From Peptococcaceae bacterium BRH_c23 (GTDB lineage Bacteria > Bacillota_B > Desulfitobacteriia > Desulfitobacteriales > Desulfitobacteriaceae): 13,371 nt of DNA. Position 1 is the stretch's first letter; each line of letters opens with the position of its first letter. The position numbers and the translations under genes were made by a program. Location: positions 1 through 13,371 of the forward strand of contig LADV01000200.1 in assembly GCA_000961805.1 (NCBI GenBank), written 5' to 3'. Shown here in pieces: positions 7,185 through 13,140 of the stretch. The notes below the pieces were generated by a model. It worked only from the letters and a program-made list of their open reading frames with translations, was not told the origin of the DNA and made no database searches.

Positions 7185-7688
7185 TTAGTTCAGTGTAGCT
7201 GCACTGCCCATTCCACCGCCGAAGCCGCCTCCGTTACGTTGGCCATAGCCATTGCCCATCCCTTGCCCTCGTTTTTGACCTTGCCCCAGACCCATTCCTT
7301 GCCCTTGACCAAATCCAGCTCCCATGCTTCTTCCTAATCTGGCAGTACTGGTTCCGTCGCAGGTGGCTTGATTCGTCGCTATGGAGTTGAGCATAGCATC
7401 TGCTTGTGCCTGAGTGAGGTTGCCATCTTTGACTCTTTGGTCAAGGATGGCTTTCTTTTGTTCAAGAGTCTGAGCTTTGAACTCGTCTAACTTTCCGGCT
7501 TCGCTAGCGATGGTACCATAGGTTTTTCCTGTAGCTCTTTCCGAGGTAACTTGATCTACGGTTTTTCCAGTCAAGCCAGCTGTGATTTCTGCTGGAGTCT
7601 GACCAGTTATGGCAGCGAAGGCTGTTCCGGTTACCCCTAAGAGTCCCACGATCGTGGCTGCAGCAATGTAAGATTTGAACTTTTTCAT
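7185..7688 (-). CDS. Secreted DUF2680-like protein with Gly/Gln-rich tail
   Basis: 167 aa. A clear Sec signal peptide, MKKFKSYIAAATIVGLLGVTGTAFA, has a signal peptidase I site after AFA (25/26). Residues about 28-108 contain a predicted two-helix region (LTGKTVDQV..., EQKKAILDQRVKDGNLTQAQADAMLNSI) of the DUF2680 kind seen in spore-formers. From about residue 117 the tail is low complexity, rich in Gly, Gln and Met (GQGQGMGLGQGQ...). It has one Cys and no enzyme motifs. The start is supported by AAAGGAGTG on the minus strand (complement of about 7699-7707). It is convergent with the transporter, and its promoter region carries an 11-bp repeat array suggesting response-regulator control. Probably an extracytoplasmic or cell-wall protein; function unknown. 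Confidence 0.85.
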   Translation of the reverse strand: MKKFKSYIAAATIVGLLGVTGTAFAAITGQTPAEITAGLTGKTVDQVTSERATGKTYGTIASEAGKLDEFKAQTLEQKKAILDQRVKDGNLTQAQADAMLNSIATNQATCDGTSTARLGRSMGAGFGQGQGMGLGQGQKRGQGMGNGYGQRNGGGFGGGMGSAATLN

Positions 7689-7731
7689 GGTTTATGCACT
7701 CCTTTTGTTATTTGATTTAACTTATGATTGA

Positions 7732-7787
7732 ATTATAGTAAGAATATTTGTCAAAAGTATGTCAAAAGATTGAAACAACTATGTCAT
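7732..7787 (-). promoter_or_regulatory. Promoter with 11-bp-phased operator repeats
   Basis: On the minus strand a perfect TATAAT (+ strand ATTATA, 7732-7737) is preceded by TTGACA twice (+ strand TGTCAA at 7749-7754 and 7760-7765), exactly 11 bases apart. A weaker match occurs at 7771 (TGAAAC) and TGTCAT at 7782, so four units keep the 11-bp phase. The nearest TTGACA is only 11 bases from the -10 and cannot act as a normal -35. Six-base direct repeats with 5-base gaps are the classic OmpR/PhoB-family operator, and the Bacillus Pho box is similar. The regulator is not in the window. Confidence 0.6.
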
Positions 7788-7812
7788 TAGGTTCTAATTC
7801 AAATTAGTTAAA

Positions 7813-7845
7813 GGCTACCACATATGAAGTGGTAGCCCTCTTAGA
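7813..7845 (-). terminator. Terminator of the tiny-protein operon
   Basis: GGCTACCAC (7813-7821) pairs perfectly with GTGGTAGCC (7829-7837) around a 7-nt loop. On the minus strand the stem is followed by TTTAACTAATTT, so it fits the end of the minus-strand transcript carrying the two tiny genes at 7897-8202. It also insulates the DUF2680-like gene's operator. Confidence 0.65.
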
Positions 7846-7896
7846 TTATATCAGAATCATTAGTATCTCCATTTATTAGATATCTCAGACGTCATT

Positions 7897-8064
7897 TTAG
7901 AAAATGACGCCTAATGCGATAAGAATCAAAATAGCGATTGCGATAATGCCTACTCCTACACCTGCGCCTACGCCAACACCATAGCCGCCACAAGCTGCAG
8001 CAACTGGTGCAACAGGTTGAGGACAACATGCTCCGGTCATTCCACCATAACCCATTCCGTACAT
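7897..8064 (-). CDS. Tiny Gly-rich single-TM protein, YjcZ-like (55 aa)
   Basis: The protein starts MYGMGYGGMTGACCPQPVAP, continues through a Gly/Val-rich stretch, and ends in one hydrophobic helix (IIAIAILILIALGVIF). YjcZ-type small sporulation proteins of Bacillus have this plan: a short Gly/Cys/Tyr-rich head and a C-terminal membrane helix. Minus-strand AAAGGTGG (complement of about 8073-8080) lies at good spacing before ATG (8062-8064). Three Cys (C13, C14, C25) could crosslink. It is the second gene of a two-gene operon and is followed by the hairpin at 7813-7837. Family assignment is by composition and plan only. Confidence 0.75.
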   Translation of the reverse strand: MYGMGYGGMTGACCPQPVAPVAAACGGYGVGVGAGVGVGIIAIAILILIALGVIF

Positions 8065-8085
8065 AAGAAGTTCCACCTTTCTAAA

Positions 8086-8202
8086 TTAAAATACAATTCC
8101 CATTGCGATTAGAAGAAGAATTATGACTACAACTGCGGCGATCCCTGCGCCTAAGCCTTTTCCGCCACCATAAGCTGCTCCACCAACGTTATCAAATGCC
8201 AT
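8086..8202 (-). CDS. Tiny Gly-rich single-TM protein, YjcZ-like (38 aa)
   Basis: It begins MAFDNVGGAAYGGGKGLGAG and ends in the hydrophobic helix IAAVVVIILLLIAMGIVF. It shares its plan and C-terminal pattern (hydrophobic run, then small-G-hydrophobic-F at the end) with its 55-aa neighbour, so the two look like diverged paralogues. GGGAGGAAA on the minus strand (complement of 8208-8216) is a strong ribosome binding site for ATG 8200-8202. It is the first gene of the pair, with 21 bases between them. Probably a spore-related membrane microprotein; this is inferred from family resemblance. Confidence 0.7.
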   Translation of the reverse strand: MAFDNVGGAAYGGGKGLGAGIAAVVVIILLLIAMGIVF

Positions 8203-8231
8203 TTGAATTTCCTCCCTTCCAGTGATACCAC

Positions 8232-8239
8232 ATAATATG
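8232..8239 (-). promoter_or_regulatory. Possible sporulation-type -10 element
   Basis: On the minus strand CATATTAT lies about 30 bases before the 38-aa gene. CATA at the start of the -10 is a feature of the sigma-E/sigma-K/sigma-G promoters of Bacillus. No confident -35 is visible. An inverted pair, CCACAT (8229-8234) and ATGTGG (8252-8257), overlaps it. A speculative call that rests mainly on the YjcZ-like genes downstream. Confidence 0.25.
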
Positions 8240-8455
8240 CACTACTTTAAAAATGTGGAACAAAATGGTAAAATAGTACAGGTCTTTTCGATCATATAGA
8301 GAGGTGCTCAGACCAAATTGTGGCCTTCTTATCCTACTTACTGAGTACAGTTTGTTGCTTGATTATAGGATTTGTGTAAGGACGAGTAATCATTGTTCAA
8401 CTAGGGGCTAATGCCAAGCTAATACAGAAATACAAGTAGTGGAGGAATGCGTAAG

Positions 8456-10066
8456 ATGCTTAATTTTGATACGCTTTATAATCCTTATGCCTCACGTCGA
8501 ATGACCGCCTACGCCAAAAATGGTATGGTTGCCACTTCTCAGCCCCTTGCGGCCGAAGCAGGGTTATCGGTCTTAAGAAAGGGTGGAAATGCCATTGACG
8601 CGGCGATTGCCACAGCGGCCTGTCTTACGGTTGTTGAGCCGACCTCAAATGGAATAGGAGGGGATGCATTTGCTTTGGTCTGGACTAAGGGGCAACTTTT
8701 TGGACTTAACGCCAGCGGCCCTGCCCCCCAACTGCTCACGTTGCAAGCCTTGAAAAAAGCTGGACACCAAGAAATGCCTACCTATGGATGGTATCCCGTT
8801 ACCGTTCCGGGAGCGCCCGCTGCCTGGGCTGAGTTATCTACCCGTTTCGGTAAGCTTCCTCTGACCAAAGCGATGCAACCTGCGATTTCGTATGCCGAAC
8901 AAGGTTATCCCGTATCCCCAACTGTGGGGAAGAATTGGGAGATCGCTTTCGACCGATATGCGGTGAATCTTAAAGACGAGCAATTCAAAAACTGGTTTAA
9001 GACATTCTCTCCTCAAGGGCGTGCTCCAAAAATTGGTGAGCTTTGGAGTTCTCAAGATCACGCCCGCACCTTGCAATCGATTGCCGAAACAAACGCCCGA
9101 TCGTTTTATAGTGGAGAAATCGCGGAGAAAATCGATCAATTCTCTAAGCTGCACGGTGGTTTTCTGAGAGCAGATGACTTGGCGGCTTACACTCCGGAAT
9201 GGGTAACCCCGATCTCCATCAATTATCGTGGGTATAAGGTCTGGGAAATTCCGCCCAATGGACATGGACTTGTGGCTTTAATGGCCTTAAATTCTTTAAA
9301 AGGGTTTGAATTCGAATTCAAAGAGAGCACCGACTCTTATCATCGGCAAATCGAAGCACTTAAGCTGGCGTTTGCCGACGGGAAGAAGTACATTGCCGAT
9401 CCCTCTCAAATGAAGGTAAGTATTGAGGAACTGTTATCAGATGAGTATGCTGAGGAACGCCGGAAACAAATTGGAGATAGAGCGATTCAACCTGAACCTG
9501 GAAACCCATCCAAAGGCGGGACGGTCTATTTAGCAACCGCAGATGACGAAGGGAACATGGTTTCGTATATTCAGAGTAATTATAAGGGCTTTGGTTCTGG
9601 CTTGGTTGTACCAAAAACAGGGATTAGTCTACATAATCGCGGAAACAACTTTTCTTTGGATCCGAACCATGACAATTGTCTTCAACCAGGTAAAAGGCCT
9701 TACCATACTATCATTCCAGGCTTCTTAACAAAAGATAGCCTTCCTGTGGGCCCCTTTGGAGTGATGGGAGGCTTCATGCAACCTCAAGGGCATGTCCAAG
9801 TGATTATGAATACTGTCGATTATCATTTGAATCCTCAAGCTACTCTTGATGCGCCACGTTGGCAATGGATTAATGGAAAAACCATTGAGATTGAACACTC
9901 CTTTCCTGAGTCGATTGCTCAAGAATTAGCGCGTAGAGGACATAACATTCGATGGTCGATGGATACATCTAGTTTTGGACGTGGTCAAATCATCTGGAGA
10001 AGTAAGGACGGGATTCTGGCTGGTGGCACCGAGTCAAGAGCGGATGGACATATGGCCATGTGGTAA
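8456..10066 (+). CDS. Gamma-glutamyltransferase family protein, cytoplasmic YwrD type
   Basis: 536 aa if started at ATG 8456, the expected family size. GGAGG (8441-8445) lies 10 bases before ATG 8456 but only 1 base before ATG 8447, so the later start (MLNFDTLYNPY) is better. The N-terminal part has GGNAIDAAIATAACLTVVEPTSNGIGGD (about residues 45-72). The catalytic Thr is T356 (ACG 9521-9523) in GGTVYLATADDEGNMVSYIQSNYKGFGSG; family members self-cleave before this Thr, which becomes the N-terminal nucleophile of the small subunit. RPYHTIIPGF and FGVMGGFMQPQGHVQ follow. There is no signal peptide, unlike periplasmic or secreted glutathione-degrading enzymes, and TVYLATAD differs from the TTHxSVVD of classical enzymes, so this is closer to YwrD. 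The true gamma-glutamyl substrate is unknown. It is monocistronic, ending before the terminator at 10131-10167. Confidence 0.9.
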   Translation: MLNFDTLYNPYASRRMTAYAKNGMVATSQPLAAEAGLSVLRKGGNAIDAAIATAACLTVVEPTSNGIGGDAFALVWTKGQLFGLNASGPAPQLLTLQALKKAGHQEMPTYGWYPVTVPGAPAAWAELSTRFGKLPLTKAMQPAISYAEQGYPVSPTVGKNWEIAFDRYAVNLKDEQFKNWFKTFSPQGRAPKIGELWSSQDHARTLQSIAETNARSFYSGEIAEKIDQFSKLHGGFLRADDLAAYTPEWVTPISINYRGYKVWEIPPNGHGLVALMALNSLKGFEFEFKESTDSYHRQIEALKLAFADGKKYIADPSQMKVSIEELLSDEYAEERRKQIGDRAIQPEPGNPSKGGTVYLATADDEGNMVSYIQSNYKGFGSGLVVPKTGISLHNRGNNFSLDPNHDNCLQPGKRPYHTIIPGFLTKDSLPVGPFGVMGGFMQPQGHVQVIMNTVDYHLNPQATLDAPRWQWINGKTIEIEHSFPESIAQELARRGHNIRWSMDTSSFGRGQIIWRSKDGILAGGTESRADGHMAMW

Positions 10067-10130
10067 GCATTGGGGTTTTTCTTCAGAGTGTGTTTATAAT
10101 AGTATGAACCTGTAAATTATTGAAGTTTAC

Positions 10131-10167
10131 GAGCCTTCACCATGAACGAGTGTGAGGCTCTTTTTTT
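10131..10167 (+). terminator. Terminator downstream of the GGT gene
   Basis: GAGCCTTCAC (10131-10140) pairs with GTGAGGCTC (10152-10160), with one bulged T, and is followed by seven T (10161-10167). A clean rho-independent terminator. A TATAAT at 10095-10100 lies between the gene and this hairpin; it lacks a good -35. Confidence 0.85.
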
Positions 10168-10219
10168 GTCTGCAAAAGTATGTATCAGCAAAAATAATAA
10201 CGCATTGTATCAAGTACTA

Positions 10220-10234
10220 TATACAAAGTGTATA
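10220..10234. promoter_or_regulatory. Candidate operator dyad upstream of the XRE gene
   Basis: TATACA (10220-10225) and TGTATA (10229-10234) are perfect inverted halves with a 3-nt centre, ending 6 bases before the -35 box. Short XRE regulators often bind such dyads near their own promoter. Autoregulation is inferred. Confidence 0.4.
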
Positions 10235-10240
10235 AAATAT

Positions 10241-10269
10241 TTGACATTAAGCTTGATTAATGTTACTAT
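10241..10269 (+). promoter_or_regulatory. Sigma-A promoter of the XRE/membrane-protein operon
   Basis: TTGACA (10241-10246), a 17-base spacer, TACTAT (10264-10269). Transcription should start near 10276, directly at the ribosome binding site AGAGGTG (10276-10282), so the untranslated leader would be only about 12 bases. Confidence 0.8.
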
Positions 10270-10287
10270 TTTACTAGAGGTGTTATG

Positions 10288-10497
10288 ATGAGTAAGAACT
10301 TGAAATTGAAATCATCGAGAGCAGCTAAAGACATGTCACAAAAGGATTTGGCGGATGCCACTGGAGTTACTCGACAGACCATTAATGCGATTGAAAAAGG
10401 TGATTACAATCCATCCATTAAGTTATGTATTTCTATATGTAAAGTCCTAGGGAAAACTCTCGATCAATTATTTTGGGAAGGTGATGAAGATGCGTAG
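10288..10497 (+). CDS. Small XRE-family (Cro/CI) HTH transcriptional regulator
   Basis: 69 aa from ATG 10288, chosen because AGAGGTG is 5 bases away; it would be 2 bases from the in-frame ATG at 10285. Nearly the whole protein is one helix-turn-helix domain: SRAAKDMSQKDLADATGVTRQTINAIEKGDYNPSIKLCISICKVLGKTLDQLF, the standard XRE pattern with recognition helix TRQTINAIE. Single-domain regulators of this YgzD type usually sit before a small membrane-protein gene, as here. The stop codon TAG 10495-10497 overlaps the start region of the next gene, indicating translational coupling. Probably regulates its own operon through the dyad at 10220-10234. Confidence 0.9.
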   Translation: MSKNLKLKSSRAAKDMSQKDLADATGVTRQTINAIEKGDYNPSIKLCISICKVLGKTLDQLFWEGDEDA

Positions 10498-10933
10498 TAA
10501 TGAATTAGATGAAATGCAAATTCAAAAACGAAACATGATTGGAAATCAGGCCTATATGTTGCTCTTTTATCTGCTCTTGATTGATATAGGGCTCTATGGG
10601 TTTGGGTTCCGATGGTTAAAATATCCCATGAATGTTTATGTAATTATGATGGGGTGCATGACCTATTATTTGCTTCGAATAATATGGAACAATTCTTACG
10701 TCGGACCGAGAAAAGATACTAAGACGATAGGTAGAAAAATTGGATTTGTCCTTGGGTTATCAGGTTTAGTGGCTGGAATTACAATATACTTGCTCGGGGA
10801 AAATTCTTTAATAAGTCCGATATCCAACGACGATAATGGTGCAATGTTCTTATTTATTTTTTCAATAGTGTCATTAATTGTGTTAGTGGTGGTTGGCCTG
10901 ATCTCTAAGTGGCAAACTAAAGGGGATGAATAA
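10490..10933 (+). CDS. Four-TM membrane protein coupled to the XRE regulator
   Basis: 147 aa from ATG 10490. AAGGTG (10478-10483) is well spaced for this start; GTG 10481 and ATG 10484 are in frame but overlap that site. A short charged head (RSNELDEMQIQKRN) precedes four hydrophobic helices: residues about 17-36, 45-66, 81-100 and 119-139. No enzymatic motif was recognised. This head-plus-four-helix plan next to a YgzD-type XRE gene is common in Firmicutes (DUF6773/DUF3278-like arrangements; exact family unverified). Function unknown; possibly a membrane partner or target of the regulator. No terminator follows clearly. Confidence 0.82.
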   Translation: MRSNELDEMQIQKRNMIGNQAYMLLFYLLLIDIGLYGFGFRWLKYPMNVYVIMMGCMTYYLLRIIWNNSYVGPRKDTKTIGRKIGFVLGLSGLVAGITIYLLGENSLISPISNDDNGAMFLFIFSIVSLIVLVVVGLISKWQTKGDE

Positions 10934-11001
10934 TTCATAAATCACAAATACACTCACGCAGTCAATTGGGATGTGGTTTGAAAGAATCACTCGATCCCGT
11001 A

Positions 11002-11016
11002 AAATAGCGCCTATTT
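11002..11016. repeat. Short dyad in the 10934-11159 gap
   Basis: AAATAG (11002-11007) and CTATTT (11011-11016) are perfect inverted halves around CGC. It is the only structure I can support in this 226-base gap. No -10/-35 pair fits it well. Confidence 0.25.
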
Positions 11017-11159
11017 GCTTATGATTTTAAAATGCAAGAAAGTAACAGTATATCGAGATAAGGTCATTCGAAACGGTGGGTAGGGTGATGGCTAAACTAT
11101 GTATGGAAAAATGTTTTACCTGTAATACTAGGGTAAATGGGTGATGGGAGGTATTTTAT

Positions 11160-11237
11160 TTGGGAGACAAGAGTCCTAAAAATAAGGAAAAAATGAAGAA
11201 GAAATCTGAGAAGAAAATTATTGCCCCATTATCTTAG
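11160..11237 (+). CDS. 25-aa Lys-rich mini-protein (GDKSPK type)
   Basis: TTG 11160 lies 8 bases after GGGAGG (11146-11151) and encodes MGDKSPKNKEKMKKKSEKK and then IIAPLS. Ten of 25 residues are Lys. Very short proteins beginning MGDKSPKxKxKK are familiar in diverse bacteria as unannotated hypotheticals; many are longer (about 40-60 aa), so this one may be short or truncated. Its strong ribosome binding site and a terminator 37 bases after the stop argue for real expression. Function unknown; a nucleic-acid or ribosome-binding role is a guess from charge. Confidence 0.55.
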   Translation: MGDKSPKNKEKMKKKSEKKIIAPLS

Positions 11238-11273
11238 CTAGTCCAAACTAAATGTTAATAAATCTCTATCTAG

Positions 11274-11306
11274 AGACTTCGGTATAGATCCGGGGTCTGT
11301 TTTTTT
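11274..11306 (+). terminator. Terminator after the mini-protein gene
   Basis: AGACTTCGG (11274-11282) pairs with CCGGGGTCT (11290-11298) over 9 bp, including two G-T wobbles, around a 7-nt loop. It is followed by TTTTTTT at 11300-11306. Its presence shows that a transcript ends here separately from the nitroreductase operon. Confidence 0.8.
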
Positions 11307-11407
11307 AGGCCTCGATAGTTGAGGGAATATTTGTCATGAATCAAACAGTTGCGGTTGAAAGAAGACTAAACAATAGTTATTAAACAATTTCATTAATCTC
11401 CATAATT

Positions 11408-11416
11408 TGCTATAAT
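11408..11416 (+). promoter_or_regulatory. Extended -10 promoter of the nitroreductase operon
   Basis: TGC-TATAAT (TGn 11408-11410, TATAAT 11411-11416). The -35 position holds only TTTCAT-like sequence, which an extended -10 can tolerate. Expected start near 11423, giving a leader of about 43 bases before ATG 11466. Confidence 0.65.
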
Positions 11417-11465
11417 TGACGAGAGGGGTTAAGTGTAAATCCCAATCCTTGATGTGGAGGTTTCT

Positions 11466-12326
11466 ATGAGGGGTGAACTATTCGAATTGACGATTACAGA
11501 AATAATTAAAAAGAGACTATCTGTCCGAACTTATTTAGAGCAACCTCTGACACCAGAGATAAAAGAAAAATTGCAAGGATTCTTTTCGATGCCGAGGGGT
11601 CCGTTTGGTGGGACTTTAAGAATGAACTTGATTGAAAGTGATCTTGCTCGTAAAGAATCGAATGCAAAGCTTGGGACTTATGGCGTGATAAGAGGTGCTT
11701 CAACCTATGTCGTTGCTGCTGTCGAAAAGGCGGATAGAGATTTGGAAGACTTTGGTTATTCCCTGGAGAAGGTTATTCTATATGCTACATCTTTGGGGTT
11801 AGGTACTTGTTGGCTTGGAGGAACCTTCAAGAAAAGTGAATTTGGTAGGGCAATTGGGCAAAAGGATCATGAAGTATTGCCTTGTATCACACCCATAGGC
11901 TATCCCAGTAGTAGAAAGAGTCTGATTGATTCTGCATTGAGATTTACTGCGGGATCAAAAAATCGCAAAGGCTGGGGTGAGCTTTTCTTCAGTCGTGATT
12001 TTAGTCATCACTTATCTGAGCTGGAGGCTGGAAAATTCGCAACCCCTCTCGAAATGCTTCGACTGGCACCCTCTGCCTCCAACAAGCAACCGTGGAGGAT
12101 TGTCAAGGATACTAATAAGATCCATTTCTACCTTCAGCATACTAAGGGTTATGCCAAGGCCTTGGCTTATGATTTACAAAGAGTTGACATGGGGATAGCC
12201 ATGTGTCATTTCGAACTAACAGCTAGAGAACAAGGTATCGATGGAAAATGGCATGTCAGTGATCCAGGGAGCATAAGTACACCACAAGCCACAGAGTATG
12301 TCATAACTTGGGTCGACGGTATTTAA
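11466..12326 (+). CDS. Nitroreductase-family protein (TM1586-like, double-domain)
   Basis: 286 aa from ATG 11466, preceded by GGAGG (11456-11460) at 5 bases; an upstream GTG (11454) overlaps that site and is less likely. The N-terminal half has the flavin-binding signature KRLSVRTYLEQPL (about 15-27) and LEKVILYATSLGLGTCWLGG (about 104-123). The C-terminal half has LRLAPSASNKQPWRI (about 197-211) and RVDMGIAMCHFELTARE. The two pseudo-symmetric halves match the putative TM nitroreductase family (PF14512), FMN-binding proteins related to nitroreductases. Substrate and activity are unknown. It is first in an operon with a membrane-anchored small gene 27 bases downstream. Confidence 0.88.
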   Translation: MRGELFELTITEIIKKRLSVRTYLEQPLTPEIKEKLQGFFSMPRGPFGGTLRMNLIESDLARKESNAKLGTYGVIRGASTYVVAAVEKADRDLEDFGYSLEKVILYATSLGLGTCWLGGTFKKSEFGRAIGQKDHEVLPCITPIGYPSSRKSLIDSALRFTAGSKNRKGWGELFFSRDFSHHLSELEAGKFATPLEMLRLAPSASNKQPWRIVKDTNKIHFYLQHTKGYAKALAYDLQRVDMGIAMCHFELTAREQGIDGKWHVSDPGSISTPQATEYVITWVDGI

Positions 12327-12353
12327 TTAATCCATATAAAAGGATGAGGTCTA

Positions 12354-12662
12354 TTGAATATAGGATCATTGATTGCGATTTATTTGCCGTTTTTTATTAT
12401 ATTTTTTGTTGTTTTACCGCAACAACGTACCTTATATAAGGCAATACTTTTAAGAATCAAGAAGAGGAAAGGTGTTGTAAAGATGACCAACGAACTCATT
12501 AAACGATATATCGGCAAGCAATGCTTGATATCTACGGGATCTTTTGGCACTAGTGTCAAGGGAATAATCATTGATGTCAATGAAAATTGGCTTGAAATAG
12601 AAACTAAAAAAGGCAGCGAACTTATTAATGCGGAATTTATTCAGAGTATAAAAATAACATAA
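12354..12662 (+). CDS. Membrane-anchored small protein with DUF6897-like C-terminus
   Basis: 102 aa from TTG 12354, preceded by AGGATGAGG (12341-12349). Residues about 4-21 form one membrane helix ending in LPQQR, followed by a basic linker (KAILLRIKKRKGVVK); this head recalls YajC. Residues 44-102 (MTNELIKRYIGKQCLIS...GSELINAEFIQSIKI) look like the DUF6897 small beta domain, which commonly exists on its own. An internal ATG at 12483 has GGAAAGGTG (12467-12475) 7 bases before it, so a soluble ~59-aa form could also be made. It probably shares the nitroreductase transcript. Function unknown. Confidence 0.78.
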   Translation: MNIGSLIAIYLPFFIIFFVVLPQQRTLYKAILLRIKKRKGVVKMTNELIKRYIGKQCLISTGSFGTSVKGIIIDVNENWLEIETKKGSELINAEFIQSIKIT

Positions 12663-12754
12663 ACAGCAAAAACTATATCTAGTACCAAGCACCAAAGCAC
12701 CATGTACAAACCCCTTAGAAGTTGGTTAATACTCAAGCTTTACAAATCACCCTA

Positions 12755-12784
12755 TTGAGGGCACATAGAAATCTGTGATACTAT
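12755..12784 (+). promoter_or_regulatory. Candidate rRNA promoter P1
   Basis: TTGAGG (12755-12760), an 18-base spacer, TACTAT (12779-12784), with TGA at 12776-12778 forming an extended -10. It lies about 100 bases before P2, as in tandem rRNA promoters. In the 12663-13140 gap I see nothing else coding. Confidence 0.45.
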
Positions 12785-12851
12785 CTCAATCGTTGCTCCA
12801 CTGTGTGAAACTTAGGTGAGTGAAACCAAGAGCAGTAGCATAAAAAAACAG

Positions 12852-12880
12852 TTGACAGCATATGATGAAAATGGTATTAT
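12852..12880 (+). promoter_or_regulatory. Main rRNA operon promoter P2
   Basis: TTGACA (12852-12857), exactly 17 bases, TATTAT (12875-12880). An A-rich run just upstream (12842-12848) could act as an UP element. Start expected near 12887, giving about 250 bases of leader before 16S. Confidence 0.85.
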
Positions 12881-13030
12881 AACCGAGTGCCACAAACGCA
12901 CATTGATCGAAAGTGCAAGAAGTCACGGCTTCACACTACTTGATCAAAACATACGGAAAATTAGTTGTTGACAACGAGAGTTGAAAATGCTAAGACGTAA
13001 ATCCGGCCTCAAACGGCTAAGGAAAATTAA

Positions 13031-13040
13031 TGGTCTTTGA
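13031..13040 (+). promoter_or_regulatory. boxA-like antitermination site in the rRNA leader
   Basis: TGGTCTTTGA closely resembles the boxA consensus TGCTCTTTAA, about 100 bases before the 16S start and followed by AAACTAAACAAC, a common Firmicute pre-16S leader sequence. NusB/NusE (S10) would bind the RNA. Confidence 0.6.
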
Positions 13041-13140
13041 AAACTAAACAACAAGGACAGCCAATGAGAGAAACTCGAAGGAGTTTCAAAATAAATCATG
13101 AGCGAATCATCTTCTTCAATAGTAGAAGTTTGAATAACTT

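Noticed and set aside
8834..9265. 143-aa minus-strand frame inside the GGT gene
   Set aside because: It is antisense to conserved GGT sequence and shows no recognisable domain or start signal.
11040..11160. c-di-GMP-I riboswitch-like sequence (CATTCGAAACGGTGGG)
   Set aside because: A local resemblance to the P1b stem, but the invariant GGACGCAAAGC core and the tetraloop receptor are missing, and no fitting P1 helix was found.
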